DNA of 64,000 nucleotides from positions 35,799 through 99,798 of the forward strand of contig RWJK01001206.1 of assembly GCA_004335835.1 (NCBI GenBank), read 5' to 3'. Positions 20,801 to 34,009 of this stretch are shown here, one piece after another; within the stretch, counting starts at the first letter, position 1; every line of letters starts with the position of its first letter. The DNA is from Scenedesmus sp. ARA3. Taxonomy: Eukaryota; Chlorophyta; Chlorophyceae; Sphaeropleales; Scenedesmaceae. The translations under genes were made by a program, and so were the position numbers. The notes beneath the pieces are model-generated. The model was not told the DNA's origin. It searched no databases and saw nothing but the letters and a program-made list of their open reading frames with translations.

Positions 20801-23800
20801 ACCTGGCAACATTGCAGCAGCAGCAGCAGCAGTGGCAGAAGCAGCAGGGGTGCCGTCATTAGATAGTAGAGTCAAACAAAAGGCTTCAAAGCAGCCGAGA
20901 GCTTGCAATCGTGCCACAAAGGGTCCTCAGGGGCCACGTGCCGCAGCGCTGCACACTCCCCCAGGGAGGTTCACGACAGCAGCGAAAAGCGAGGCGCGCA
21001 CCTGGAAACATGGCAGCAGCAGCAGCAGCAACAAGGAGTGATCGATTACCAGCAGAGGAGATATTGTAATACGGCGCCACCAGCTTGTGTTATGCACACT
21101 GACGCCAACACCAACACACACGCGCACGCGCACAGCTGCTCCCAAGCGTTAAGCAGCTTACCTGCCACGGCGCATGGCTATACAGTGACACCAGCCTCTC
21201 TACAATCTTGCCCATCCATTGGAAACTCAGCGCGGCAGCGTCGTCGCTGGGAGCTGCTGCTGCTGCTGCTGCAGCAGCAGCAGTTGCCGAAGGTCGGCCG
21301 GGCGCAAGCCTGCAAGGCAATCATGGGCGCATGGTGCAGAATGGCGAACACAATCAGAACTGAAGGCAGCAAGCAGGGCTGTGTATACATAGCCGTGATG
21401 GTACCTCAGTGTAGGTGATTTAAGACAGATCAGGCATGCAATGCGGCAGAACATCAGCAAATATTAAGCATGTCAGTTTTGATGTTGCAACAGTCATCAC
21501 TCAACCCACCTCGCCAAGCCTCTGAACAAGCCACCAGGACTGCCTGGCGCAGGCTTAGCGCCAGCAGCAGCAGCAGCAGCAGCAGCGCCGCTGCCTCCAG
21601 CAGCAGCACCAGCAGCTGTCGGCGCAAGCGCTGGTGTAGCGTCAGCAGCAGCTGGCGCCCCAGCAGCAGCAGCACCAGCGTCCTGTGCCTGGCGCTGCTG
21701 CATGGCTTTGAAGGGGCACAGGAAGCCTGCCAGTGTGAGCAGCACATCATTCCAGGCCTCTGGCACTACAACCTGCAGCATGATGTGCACACAACAAACA
21801 AGTTGCAGCAGAAACATTGGGTGCTGAGCTGTAGATTGCGTTGTATATAAAAAAAAGTCGTGCAAGCACATCAGGCCAGGCCTCTGGCACTGCCCACGTG
21901 TGGTGATGCACACAAAACCAATGGCAGCAGAAACAGCACGGGCTTAGCTGTATTCTCTGGGAAATAGAGAAGACGTTGTGTGATCACATCTGGCCAGGCC
22001 TCCGAGATCACTATCTGCCTTTGAACACAGTGTCCAAGTGACAGTCAAACCAGCATTCATGTGGCGTGACAGAAACAACTCCTCAGCTGCTGGCCTCACC
22101 GTGTTGAAATGCCCCAGTATTTGCAGCACCAGCTTCTGCACCGGCGGCAGTACCCCAGGTACTGGGGTCACATCATCTGCCCCCGTGGGGTGCCGCGCAA
22201 GGCCATCCATCCATTTCAACAGCAGCTGCATGTCTGCGTGGTCGCAGGCGCCCTCAGGCCCTTGGCTGGCCAGTACGGCTGACAGGCCTGTCAGCAGCTC
22301 GCTGCGAGCCTGCGGGAACGAATAAAAAGCAACACATCAAGTAATGAATGGGTGAACTTGTGTTGCGGCTGTCGCATGATTTGGTCTTGAGAAGAGTGAT
22401 AAGAACAGCAGCTGCATGTCTTCGTGGTCAGAGGCGCCCTCGGGCCCTTGGCTGGCCAGCACGGCTGACAGGCCAGTCAGCAGCTTGCTGCGAGCCTGCA
22501 GCATTGCCGCAAAAGCAGTACATCAAGTATTGAATGGGTGAACTTGTGTTGCGGCTATCGACCAAAACACGCCTTTGAAGCCTTACCTGCAGCTCTTGGA
22601 TGTTCCATCATGCTGACCTTGCAGCTGAGGCTGGGTACTGGCATGCATCCAAACCACACCACTTGGATAACAGCACATGCCACATACACCAGCCATCAGT
22701 TCACCTGCAGCGGTACGCGCGAGTTTTGCACCGACATTGCAGCCACTGCCTCATCAGTTGCAGCCAGGGCCCGCTTCCATGGCACGCCATAGCCAGCTGC
22801 AGCAGCGCCGCTTGCTGCTGTTACTGCACCCTGCACGGGCTTGTAGCTCTGTTGGTTGCATGGTGACGATGAAGCAGCAACAGCAGACACAAGGGCAGAA
22901 CATGAGGTCGGGTGACTCAATAAGCTGCTCAATGAAAGCAGATCAAGCTGTATTGGGAACATCCACCTCTAAGGACTGAATGCAGATCAGCATGCCGCCA
23001 CTCGTCACGCAATGCAAATACGCCGACACCCGCCTGCAAGAACCCAGTCAGCAGCTACGCAGCAGCCACCATCAGCATACACATGCATCTCTTACGCACG
23101 GAACACCAACTGCTGATGCCTCATGGAGTGAATGAAGCAACATGCATGATGATTTATCAGGCAACACATTCAATACTCTGAAGCCCACCTGCAGGAATCC
23201 AGTCAGCAGCTGCGCAGCCGCCACCGCCACAGCCTTGCGCCCGCAGCACAGCACGCGCGCTGCAATGGCGCACACCTCGTCCCACTTCTCGTCAAAGCCT
23301 GGCAAGGGCAGCACCGTGGCCATGTGTGCCTTGAGCACCTTGCCTAAGCCATTCAGCGCCAGCACGGTCGTCTCATCCCTGGTTAGGGTATTGGGTCAGG
23401 GGTGGGAAGGAACAGCAGCAGATGAGGCAGTGAAATTGTGAAGATGCAGCATGTTCCTCAGGCTGTTGAGTGCAAGCACAACCGTGCCTGGGGTATGGCG
23501 GGGCATCTTGAACAGACAAGAGCAAGTCAAGGGCCAAGGGCAGCACTTGTGAGAGGCAACGGTCACATGTGGGTCTGACCATATTCAAGGCAATCCATGC
23601 ACATGTGTCAGCACCGCGCAACCCTCACATCTCAACAAAACCCAACTATAGTGCACACACAGGCAGCGCCACTCACCACTGCTTCTGCTCCAAATTGCGG
23701 CTGTGGTGCATCAGCATCATCAAGCAAAGTATGCTAGAGGCAGCGGCACACAGAAGATGGGGTGCAAGATGTCGTGTTTATATCCCGCACTCACCACTGC

Positions 23801-26066
23801 TTCTGCTCCGAGTTGCGGCTGTGGTGCATCAGCATCATCACTGCCTTGCCTTTCTCCTTGCCTAGCTCAACAGCAGCAGCCTCTGCACTGCTTTTCAAAG
23901 TCTAAATAATCAACAATAAAATCGTGCGGTCCACGGTTAAGCTGTTCAACCCAATAACCAACACAGGTGCAGCGGATGGCTCATGTCTCAACCACCACCA
24001 CCACGCCAATCACACCAGAAGAAGAAGCACTCACCACTGTTTCTGCTCCGAGTTGCGGCTGTGGTGCATCAGCATCATCACTGCCTTGCCTTTGTCCTTG
24101 CCCAGCTCAACAGCTGCAGCCTCCGCGCTGCTGCTGGTGTCACCGACCACATGCACATACGTGACCAGTGGAAACAGGATCTCCCACAGGCAGTAGCGCA
24201 GCGTTTGGGCATCGAAGCGGGACGCTTGGCTGCCGACTGCCAGGAAAAGCGTGCGCACGCCGCTGTTGCGCACCTGCGGCAGACACAGCGCAGCAGCATA
24301 GCGGCAGGAGCAGCAGCGGATAGAGACTTACAGTACATGATGGATCAAGTGCAATAGAATTTGACATAGTTATATCAAAGCGACAGGACCTCAGGAGTGG
24401 CAGAGCAGCAATGTCACCGCTGTCGTAATGCATCGCGCAACCTGCTGCAGCTGCAAGGAACACAGCTGGTCCTTGCAACATTTCCACAGCAACATATCAG
24501 AGCAACAAGTATGAGAGCATCAACAGCGCCTGCTCACCTCAGGCCGCGGGTCAACGCTAATCTTCCTGAAATGCGTGAACAGCCGCAGCAGCAGCTCCAG
24601 GCACTCGCCCTCACTCAAGTCACTCCTGCCTGCGATATGAGGGTCCTGGTACCCTGCTGCTGCTGCTGCCGATGATGTTTCGCCAGCGGCTGTTGAGTGG
24701 TTGCTGCCATCCGCACCCGCTGCTGCTGCCGCCTCTGCAGCTGCTGCAGGGTTCTCAACCGACTGCCGCCGCGCAATCATCGAAAACAGCCCCCCGAGGG
24801 CGCCACCTAAGCTCGCAGGCGCTGATGGCTGCGCAGCGGCAGCAGCAGCAGCAGCGGCGGCGGCTGCAGCGGCGGCCCTGCTGCGGCCCAGCAGGTCTGT
24901 GGCGTTCCAGAGGAGGCCGATTGCTGCTAGGCTGATGTTGATGGCGCACTTTTGTGCTGCAAAAAGGTAGGCCACTTCCAGAGCTCGCTCTAGGTGCTGC
25001 TTGGGCATGGTGGGCAGGAAGTCGCTGCAGATGAGGGAAGGGTGCGGTGCACACAGGCACACATGGCAAGTGTGAGAACAGACAGAGGCACATGTGGATC
25101 CTTGCACCACCTGAAAACAGACCGAAGTTTCATGGCAAACAACAGCAATGGTGCACTACCTGTTCACAGACTGCAAACACTGAAAGGCTGCTGCGGCGGC
25201 TACTACGGCTGCTACCAGCAGACACCACCTTTGCAAACCTGCTGAAGGACTCCAAGCACTCTTAGGCTGCAGCAGCAGCTGCTGCTGCTGCTGTAGTAAA
25301 ATAACACCAATCTTGCGCACCTGCTCACTGACTCCACGCACTGGAAGGCTGCGGCAATGGTGCTGGCCTCCACCCAGGCAGGCACTGCCTCCAGCAGCCG
25401 CAGCAGCGGCACCCATCCCCTGCACACGCATTGAGGCAGTACAGGTTTCATGGCAGGGTAGAGAACGACAACTGCAATGCATTGAATTGGGCTCCCCCAG
25501 GCTGGCACAGCCTCCAGCAGCCGCAGCAGAGGCACCCAGCCCCTGCAGCACGGCGGGCGCCATTGTCATACACATTTTACATGCAAACAAAGTGGTCAAG
25601 AGCCCTGCGGTGCCTTGAAATGGGCAGGCACCGCCTGCAGCAGCCGCAGCAGCGGCACCAAGCCCCTGCAGCGCGTCACATCACACTATATTGAAATTCG
25701 CCGCTCAAACATGCATATGCGGGATTGCATATGTTGAAGAAGTCAAAACACCTGCAATGCTATTGGTTCGGCCTTCACTCAGCTGCAGCACACTGCAGCC
25801 TGTCGTCATAGCAACCTTTGGAGCATCAGCACGGCTGGTGTTGGCGCGGCTGCAAGCTGCCTGCTACGAGCACAGGCAGCAGCTGGCGCCTTCTCAGGCC
25901 ACCTGCCATCGACCTCACCTGCTCAGGCACTCCCCATGCCGCTGCAGCACGTGCAGCGCCACTCGCAGCAGCCCCAGCCTCACATCAGGCTCCCGCTCCT
26001 CCTTGTACATCGACTCCAGAGCCACCAGCAGCATGTGCTCAACGTCACCCGCAGCGCTGCTGCTGC

Positions 26067-26113
<47 letters not shown>

Positions 26114-29100
26114 GAAGCGGCTGTTGCATCGCTGCCTGCTGTGGCAGCTGCCGCTGATGCGCCTTTTGGAGGTAGCAGATGCTTGGATGCCCCTTGCTGC
26201 TGCTGCTGTTGCTGCTGACTAACCTCTGCCACTGCTGCTGCTGGGGCCAGCTGCTGCTGCTTCTGGCCCAGGCAGGGTGAGGCAATGGCGCCTGTCAGGG
26301 ACTTGTCCAGGGCTTCGATTGCTGCTGCGCGCACGGCAGCATTGCCGCTGTGCAGCACTTCCATTAGGTGTGCCAGGAAAATGCCCCACAAGTCCTGCGC
26401 AAGCAGCAGCATGATGTGCACATATGCGGATGTCAGAGCATCTTCTGGCATCTCCTCACTCAAGCGTTTGCCGGTATTCCCATGTAATGGATGGAAATCT
26501 GGGGTATTGTGATCCTAATGGTTTGCAAGCAAGTGCTGTAGCTGCCAGCAGTTATCATCAAGGTTCCATCTACAAAGGCATTTGTCATGCAGCCCACCTG
26601 TGTGTGAGGCAGGTTGTACAGCAGCACCTCAACCATGCGGGCAGCCCAGAGAGCACAGTACTACATAGCAGCGCATCCCTAAACCCCACCTGGCTATCAG
26701 CATGCAGCTGCCTGTTTGGGACAGATCATCACCCAACGTCCATGCAACAACAAAGGTTTATGGCAACTGTTGACCCGCTTCACCTGTATGCGAGGCAGGT
26801 TGTACAGCAGCACCTCAACCATGCGGTTCAGCGCAGACAAGCGGAAGCCACCCCCAGCTGCACCCGAGCCTGCTGCTGCAGGAGCAGCAGCACCAGCAGC
26901 AGCGAGGCTGCCTGCGCCGCCGCCGGCAGGCATTGACTGGAAGCCCTGCTGTGCTGCTGCTGCTAGGGTGCGGCTAGAGACCTCTGACAGCGCCAGCATG
27001 AGGGACACCTGCGGCAGCAGCAGCAACAGCAGAAGGTCAGAGACACCTTGAAGTGCAGTTTCAAGGCACTGTTCGGCACAAATGGCGCAGGACACGCCTC
27101 ACAGACGCGAGCAGAATGTGTCAGCTGGAAGACAAGATCTGCACTAACCAGCTGAAGCTGACCCACTGGCATGCACCCAACGCTCTTCCAGGTTGCACGT
27201 GCTGCAGATGTTGCATGCAGCATACGGTGCGCAGCACAAGCTGTGTGGGCATGCGGCTGCAAAGCGGCAGCCCCACCTGTGCATCTGGCGTCATGTCTGC
27301 GCTGCTTTCAAAGAGCTGGTTGGCGATGCCCAGCAAGATCAGCAGCTCGTTGAGTACGGAGCTTGGCCTGTCGTCATGCTGCAGTTTGAAAACAACAAGT
27401 TAACACATCAACGGCATCGTCAAGGCGATCTGGTGTGTGTCGGCTGCCAAACAATGCATGCCATCATGCTGAGAGTGATGCAAGGCAGCAGCTGACATGT
27501 GACATGCTGATCAAGAGTAAGTCAGCAATCAACGCAGGCTTCGTGTAGAAATGCATCAAGTCAAGTCAAAGGCAGCAGGGCGTCACAAACACATATGTAA
27601 CACAACACGCCAAATGAGTGTGCATAGATTGCGCGGCTGCGCACAATAAGCACCGTGTACACCCGCAACTTGCTACTGCCAGGCCCGCCAGCAGCAGGCA
27701 GCAGCCGGTCCAGTGTGCACAGCACCTCCACAACCAGCACCCACATGCCCCGCCACAGCAGCAGCTACGCCAAGCCTGGACATGCTCACCTTGCTACTAC
27801 CCGGCCCTCCAGCAGCAGGCAGCAGCTAGTCCAGTGTGCACATCACCTCCACCGCACGCAACCTCATGTCCCACAGCAGCAACAACAAATCCTGAAACTG
27901 CTCACCTTGCCAGGCCCAGTGCCCCCAGCAGCAGACGGCAGTCGGTCCAGTGTGAACAGCACCCCCACAGCCAGCAAACCACACATGGTGCTACAGCAGC
28001 AGCTACGCCTAGCCTCAACATGCGCACCTTGCCGGGCCCAGGCCCCCTGCAGCAGGCAGGAACAATTGCAGTGTGCACAGCACCTCCACCACTCGCACCC
28101 ACAGGCTGCGCAACAGCAGCAGCTACACCATGCCTCAAAATGCTCACCTTGCTACTTCCCGGCCCCCCAGCAGCAGGCAGCAGCCGGTCCAGTGTGCACA
28201 GCACCTCCACAACCAGCACCCAGCTTGGCCCCAGGCTGTCAGCAGCGGCAGCAGCTACACCAGACAACTGCTCACCTTGCTACTTCCCGGCCCTCCAGCA
28301 GCAGGCAGCAGCCGGTCCAGTGTGCACAGCACCTCCACAACCAGCACCCAACTCGGCCCCAGGCTGTCAGCAAGCCGGAACGCGCAGTTGAACAGAATGC
28401 GCAGCGCGTGCACATTCCGCACGCCAAGATCTGAGGCGCTGATGCTGGCAGCATTCAGCAGCGCTGGCCCGGCACCGCTGGAAACTTGCCCCGGGCGAAG
28501 CTCGCCCGCTGCTGCTGCTGCTGCTGAGGCGGATGCGGCGGCTGGGGAAGAGGCTGACTGCTCGTCTGACAGGAAGCTTGCGGCAATGCTGGTGCGCCCC
28601 GCCTGCAGCAGCAAGGCGCAGCGCCGCACACATAATCAAAAATGCCAAACGCCTCACGCCTCAGCCCCATCTGCAAGCGAATGGTAATCTTGCCACATGC
28701 CACTGCAGCACAACGCAGCAATAGGTATGAAATGCAACGATGCAGCAGCAAACTGACTACTCGTCCCAACCGCACCTGCGCGCCGTCTAGTGACACACGC
28801 CCAGCAGCCTTGCCAGCAGCAGCAGCAGCCTCCTCTGCTGCTGCCACGGGCGTGACAGCAACTTCACACAAAGCAGCAAGAAAGGCGTCCCTGGCATGCA
28901 CCTCCCCAAGCGCCCCAGCGCTGTAGGTGTAGCGCTGGTACGCCTGCAGCACCTGCAGCAGACCAATCGAACAGCAAACAACAGAAACAAAAAGGGCTGT
29001 CAGGGAGAATGTGCATGATTGGGCGCTGAGGAAGTTGCGTCAGTGTGACAGCTGGTCAAGTGTCAGGCACACATGAACTATCAACCGTACACTGACGTGC

Positions 29101-30377
29101 TAAAGGTGCGCCAACGACTCTTGCAACTGCATAGAGCACTGCAGCGCCCCTAGTCCTGGCAACGCCACAAGTCGTACACCACACGCTGCAGGTCCATGTT
29201 GGTTCTCAAATGCAGCATCAGCGCCTCGTGCCCTGCTGCCTTCGATACCCCTGAAACACACAAATGCTTCACCATCCGCTAATAGGCATCTTTGTCTACA
29301 GCCACTCATAGTCTCACCTGCAGCATCAGCGCCTCGTGCCTGCTGCCGTCATAGCAGCGGCCCAGCACGCTGCTCAGCCCAGCCAGCAGCGGCCGCCACA
29401 GCACATCCACCAGCGTGGACACCGTAGCAGCAGCCAGCGGCGGCTGCCCCTGCTGCTGCTGCTGCTGCTGCCCCTGCAGCCTGCCACAGCTTGTACTGCT
29501 AGTTTTGCGCAGCCTGAGCGCGCCAGTCTCAGCTGCAAGAGCAGCAGCAGATGATGAAGGGCTGCTACTGGCTCGGCTGCCGCACAACACTGTGCCTGGA
29601 GTGACGGGTGTTCTGGGTGTGCCTACGCTGCCAGTCATTGCTGCTGCTGCAGCCGCTACTGCTGCGGCGGAGCCGCTGCGCACGATGCTCAGCAGCGAGC
29701 TGCTGCTGTTGCTGCTGCTGCGCTCCATGCCACCTGAAGCACGGCACAGGGACATGGCAATTTTGTTGGCCTGTAAGTTGAGATGAGTAAGCATCCGCCT
29801 CGTCCCTTCGGACTCAACTGACTCATGCAGACCAGGTCAGGCAGTTAAGCCATACAAATACGCACCAAGTTGCTTCACCATGAGACACACATGTGTATTC
29901 AAGCCAACTGTATATTCTTGCCAGCCCACATGACGCAACCTGCGTCTCATGCTAATAAACTGTGTAACGCTCAGTACCGTGCTCACTTGTAGATGTCGCA
30001 AGTGGCGCTAGCTGCAGCTGCTCTGAGCATGCGCTGCCGTTGGTGCTGGCAACCGCGTCTGCCAGCGTCTCAACACACGCCACCACAGACAGCAGCATGT
30101 CCAGAGCCAGGTAGGCCACCCACGCCTGCATTTAAGCAGTGGATGCAGCAGCACAAAGACAGCAATACAGCATGTTGTGAGCCACCCTGGTGCCACAGAC
30201 AGCAGCATGTCCAGGTAGGCCACCCACGCCTACGTCAGCAGCAACGGCAACAGCATCATCACAGGCAGCACAACGACAGGGGTTGCGTTGGCGGCATGCT
30301 GCTGCTAGGCGTATGTAAACGCACCGGGCTCAACAAACCACAGCAGGTCCTGCCATGCAAACCATACGCCTAAATGT

Positions 30378-30419
<42 letters not shown>

Positions 30420-33400
30420 GTCGGCGCACCTCTTGTGTGGCAGCCGCCACCACGACTGCGCTGTCCACGTCGATTTGCAGCTCCTTGCCGTCCGCCCTGC
30501 CCCTGTAGATGCTGCTGAGACGCTCCATCAAGTCGTCCTCAGAAGCATCAGCCTGCTTCACGTACGCCTGCAAGGAGCAATGCATTGACCAATGCAGTGG
30601 ATGCTGTGTCAGCGGGTATGCCTGATAGCCTGATGTAGGTGCCGCTGAGCCACTCCATCAAGTCGTCCTCAAAAGCATCAGCCTGCTTCACATACGCCTG
30701 CAGAGTATGGGCATTACAGTGAGCAGCACGTGAATGGATGCAGTCAAAACCTACTGTAGAAGACGCTGAGTCCAGTCAACCAAGTTATACAAGCCAACAC
30801 ACTGGTTCACGTACACTTGCAGTAAAGGCTGCGCCAGGGGACATGGACACTCTAGCTCACACTCGCTCACAGCTGAACAGATCTGCTGCTAAATCCATGA
30901 TTTCAACAAACTCTCAACTTGACAATGTCCAGCGCCACCTGTAATGTGTCATGTACTGCGTTGACGTCATGTGGATGGACATGCCATAGGCGCTGAACAG
31001 GGCTGCTGCTATTCCTGTAATCTGGAAACTCTCACCTTGACAATCTCCAGCGCCACCTGTAATGTGTCATGCACTGCGTTGACGTCATGGTGGATGGACA
31101 TGTCGTAGGCGCTGAACAGCACTGTTGCTGATTTTGATTTTTAAAACTCTCACCTTGACAATTTCCAGAGCCACCTGTAATGTGTCATGCACTGCGTTGA
31201 CGTCATGGTGGATGGACATGTCGTACGAGCTAAACAGCACTGTTGCTGGTTTGAAATTTGGAAACTCTCACCTTGACAATCTCCAGCGCCACCTGCAGTG
31301 TGTCATGCACTGCGTTGACGTCATGGTGAATAGACATGTCGTAGGCGCTGAACAGCGCATACAGCAGCTGAGGGTCGCTCATGAGCCAGCGCAGCACCTG
31401 CAGCGACAGCAGCCGCTGCCATGGCATCCTGCAAAAAGATAGAAAGGCAGAGTGCCACACCAAACAGCAGCAGCAGCAGCAGCAGTGGAGCAGGTGCGTG
31501 AGGGCGCTGTCGTGAGGGCAGGAAGCATGTGCAGCTGCTGCCACCAAGAACAGGCGCTGAGCGGTGCTTGAAACCAATGCTACGCACAATTCAAACGCCA
31601 ACCGTGTCTGCTCACGCAACCTTCTGCTGTGCAACAGGCTATGCTCTGAGCAAACAAACCTGCTCGCTCCGCAGCCCGCCAGCAGTGTCTCAATCATCTT
31701 TGGCGCGAGCTCCGGCAGCAGCAGCGCGTGCTTGCGCAGCATGGCCCCAACACAGCGCAGCAGCAGCTTGGCTTCGCCTGCTGAGGCTGGCTCCACCTCT
31801 GGATCGAGTGCTGCCACTGACAGCTCAGCAAGGCAGGGGCCCATCTGCAGCAGCAAGGCGGAACATCAGGCGCATAAGCAGAAGGTGAAGCACCAAGAAG
31901 GCGGTGTACAGTGAGTGTGTGTGCCAGCATGGAGGCTACACACCAGCAAGCAGCAGCCTCCAGAGCAGCCGCGACGCAACCTGCATAGCTGATGCCGTGC
32001 AGCAGCTCTAGAGGCAAGCAGATCACTACACATCTGTAGGTGTCTCGTGCACTGTGCCTCATCACTCAGCCGCACTCACTTTGGTCTGCAGCAGAGCCTT
32101 GAATGCGCTGTGCGCCTGGAACGCTGCTGGCCGGTGCAGCAGCACAAACTCCAGCAGGTCCAGCACAAAGGAGCGGCCCACAGAGGGACACTTGAGCCAG
32201 GTGGCAGGAGACCCTGCAGCAGCATTGTGAAGCAACACATGCCGTCATGCCAAAAAATCAGGTGGATACGATGTCAGCTCACTCTTTGCCCTTGTACTAC
32301 CGCTGCATCGCCAAACTGACAAGCTTTTGCTGTTTACCTGTGGATGTGCACTTGGAGCACACTTGCAAAGCAAGCGCACCGCAATTTGCCTACAGGCCAA
32401 TGCTGCAATGACTTGCTCAATCACCACATGCCCCGCACCTGCACACATGTTCAGCAAGTCCTGCAGCAGCATCACTGCCGCAATCTCGCGCCCCGTCGCC
32501 ACGCCATCCACGCCGGCGTTGCTGCTGCTGCTGTTGCTGGTGCCCATCACTGCATGGTCAAACAGCAACGCAACAGCCTGGCGCACTGTGGCCGCTGCTG
32601 TGCTGACAACTGTCGGCGAGCTCTTGTTGTGGCAGTAGATGCGCATGCACAGCGACAGCACCTGCCCAGCCCCTTCCTGCAAGCCAGAGACGGAATTGCA
32701 ACAGCAACAGCAGTGGTGAGCACAGTTCACGTAAGACATTGCGCAGCCAGTAACAACATCAATTCAGTGACATCATAGGCGCGCAGCTGACTTCCATTTC
32801 GTGTTGCATCCTGGGCGACCACTGTCACATCTGTCACATGGCAGCCACACAAAACAGCTGTGTTGCAGCAGAGCTGATGTGTCACACTGCATCGCTGAAG
32901 TGCACCTGGTCATCGGCGTTGCTGGGGTTCTGCAGCAGCGTGAGGGCTGTCTGCAGGATCTTCAGCTTCACTGTGTCGTCGCTGCTGCGCTCAACCTGCA
33001 ATGCAGCAGATGCACAAAAGAACACGAACATTTGCGTGCTGTCTGGAAGGCGACACTTGCAGGAACACAGCGGCATAAGCACTGCAGGAGACTTCATCGT
33101 CGGCTCTGTTTGCATTTGCCATCCAAGACAGCACCGAGTTGCTGCACGTGTCCAAGCGGCAGCGAGCTGGTGCCAACATGTGCGCAACCCTCTGGCTATT
33201 GCACTGCTTGTGTGCTCAGCCACCATCCAGCTGCAGCGCTGCCTAACAGCAGGAGTCCTGCACACACACACGACAGCTGTCACGCTGCTGCACACCTGGT
33301 GCAGTGCCTGGATGATTTGCTGCCTCCCTTCATCTGACACTGCATTGTGTGCCAGCAGCTTCTGTATCGAGCCAAGCACAGCGCCAATCAGGCGGGGGTT

Positions 33401-34009
33401 CTTGCTCTCACAGACCAACAAGAAAGGCCGAAGAATCTCCTGCAAGGCACACAACGGCAGCAAACATGCTCAATGCGCGCGTGCTGCAGTGCACACTGAA
33501 GGACATCACATACAGAGTGCTTGCAGGAAAGCGCTCAAGAGGCTGCTGCGCCACAAGCAAGTGCATGAACAGAAACTCAGCATACTTTCAGGATGTATGT
33601 CAATGCTGCAGTCCGGCTACAGCAGACAGGCTGCTGGTGCTGCACACGCATCCAAAAGGACGTGCGCAGGCAAGTGCTGACCAGGCATTGCTTGCTGCGC
33701 ACACATCCCATTCACACACATACGCAGTCACTCCTGCAAGTGAACATGAACCTGCATATGACTACATTTTATCAGCCAGCCAGGCTTTACCTTGGTCCTG
33801 ACTGCCTCCACGCCCCGCCCCTCCTGTGCTATTGCGCGCAGCCTCAGCAGCGCCCTTTCAGCGCACTCCTTGATCTGCGGGAAGTCTGTATGCTGCAGCC
33901 ATCCCGTGATCTGCGTGGCAATGCTGTCTGTCTTGCGGGCTTCTGAGCTCAGAGCTCGCAAGTCTGCTTCTAGCACCTCATAGAACGCCGCATCAGCAAC
34001 TGTCGCCAT
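17839..34009 (-). CDS. MON2-like Golgi/endosome trafficking protein, more than 20 exons
   Basis: Large helical-repeat relative of the BIG/GBF Arf-GEFs without the Sec7 domain; in other eukaryotes it acts at the trans-Golgi and endosomes. Confident exons (minus): 34009-33791, 33439-33296, 32995-32906, 32676-32439, 32213-32080, 31844-31660, 31428-31272, 30567-30430, 30125-29987, 29770-29318, 28952-28776, 28602-28276, 27378-27277, 27008-26784, 26394-25919, 25419-25321, 25024-24538, 24273-24035, 23378-23189; last exon about 19142-17839 (TGA). Further coding blocks lie near 22866-22700, 22310-22000, 21770-21500, 21320-21170, 20680-20480 and 19595-19400. The N-terminus (LEADLRALSSEARK) matches the DCB start; AAATVRQAVALLFDH, LPSMISDFLPTMP-like and HHSRNSEQKQW are family blocks in the right order. 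Poly-Ala and poly-Gln insertions are frequent. The 29987/29770 junction does not keep frame as drawn, so a small exon is probably missed there. Confidence 0.88.
19660..19890 (-). repeat. Two partial copies of a MON2-like exon start
   Basis: Copies of the exon start encoding VLAGTFE.FLLGWGLPDSLR begin near 19865 and 19728, upstream of the complete version near 19595. The most upstream copy reads VLAGNFNVFLMGWGLPEG. Confidence 0.85.
20040..20680 (-). repeat. Three copies of a MON2-like exon end
   Basis: The block encoding AAAGLVSVVNAGLPAVNI.FVNHHQPPENAWQ plus a GTGAGGC-type donor occurs near 20590-20492, 20350-20258 and 20150-20050. The exon start (VRASLFAAVVN) is also repeated upstream at about 20820 and 21000. 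Confidence 0.85.
23680..23860 (-). repeat. Two partial copies of the MON2-like HHSRNSEQKQW exon end
   Basis: Copies of the exon end (encoding MMLMHHSRNSEQKQW and donor GTGAGTG) occur near 23860-23796 and 23720-23676, after the complete exon 24273-24035. Confidence 0.8.
25200..25680 (-). repeat. Copies of a MON2-like exon (GLVPLLRLLEAVP)
   Basis: The start GGG(C/A)TGGGTGCC.CTGCTGCGGCTGCTG occurs near 25667, 25547 and 25419; an exon-end copy lies near 25260-25195. Only 25419-25321 has both ends in frame with its neighbours. Confidence 0.8.
27660..28250 (-). repeat. Five extra copies of a MON2-like exon end, about 120-bp units
   Basis: After exon 28602-28276, its last about 75 bases (LVVEVLCTLDRLLPAAGGPGSSK, with the AAGGTGAGCA donor) recur near 28155, 28030, 27905, 27790 and 27670. 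Several copies stay highly similar, including the donor. Confidence 0.9.
30915..31230 (-). repeat. Three extra copies of a MON2-like exon end
   Basis: The tail of exon 31428-31272 (YDMSIHHDVNAVHDTLQVALEIVK and donor GTGAGAG) is repeated three times, ending near 31154, 31036 and 30918, at about 118 bp. A smaller copy of the next exon start sits near 30630-30700. Confidence 0.9.

Noticed and set aside
27655..28434. 259-codon plus-strand frame
   Set aside because: It is the antisense shadow of the six-fold MON2-like exon-end array; its periodic sequence follows the 120-bp repeat.
32838..33680. 280-codon plus-strand frame across the MON2-like exons
   Set aside because: Antisense to three well supported MON2-like exons with consistent splice sites; its own sequence shows no domain.
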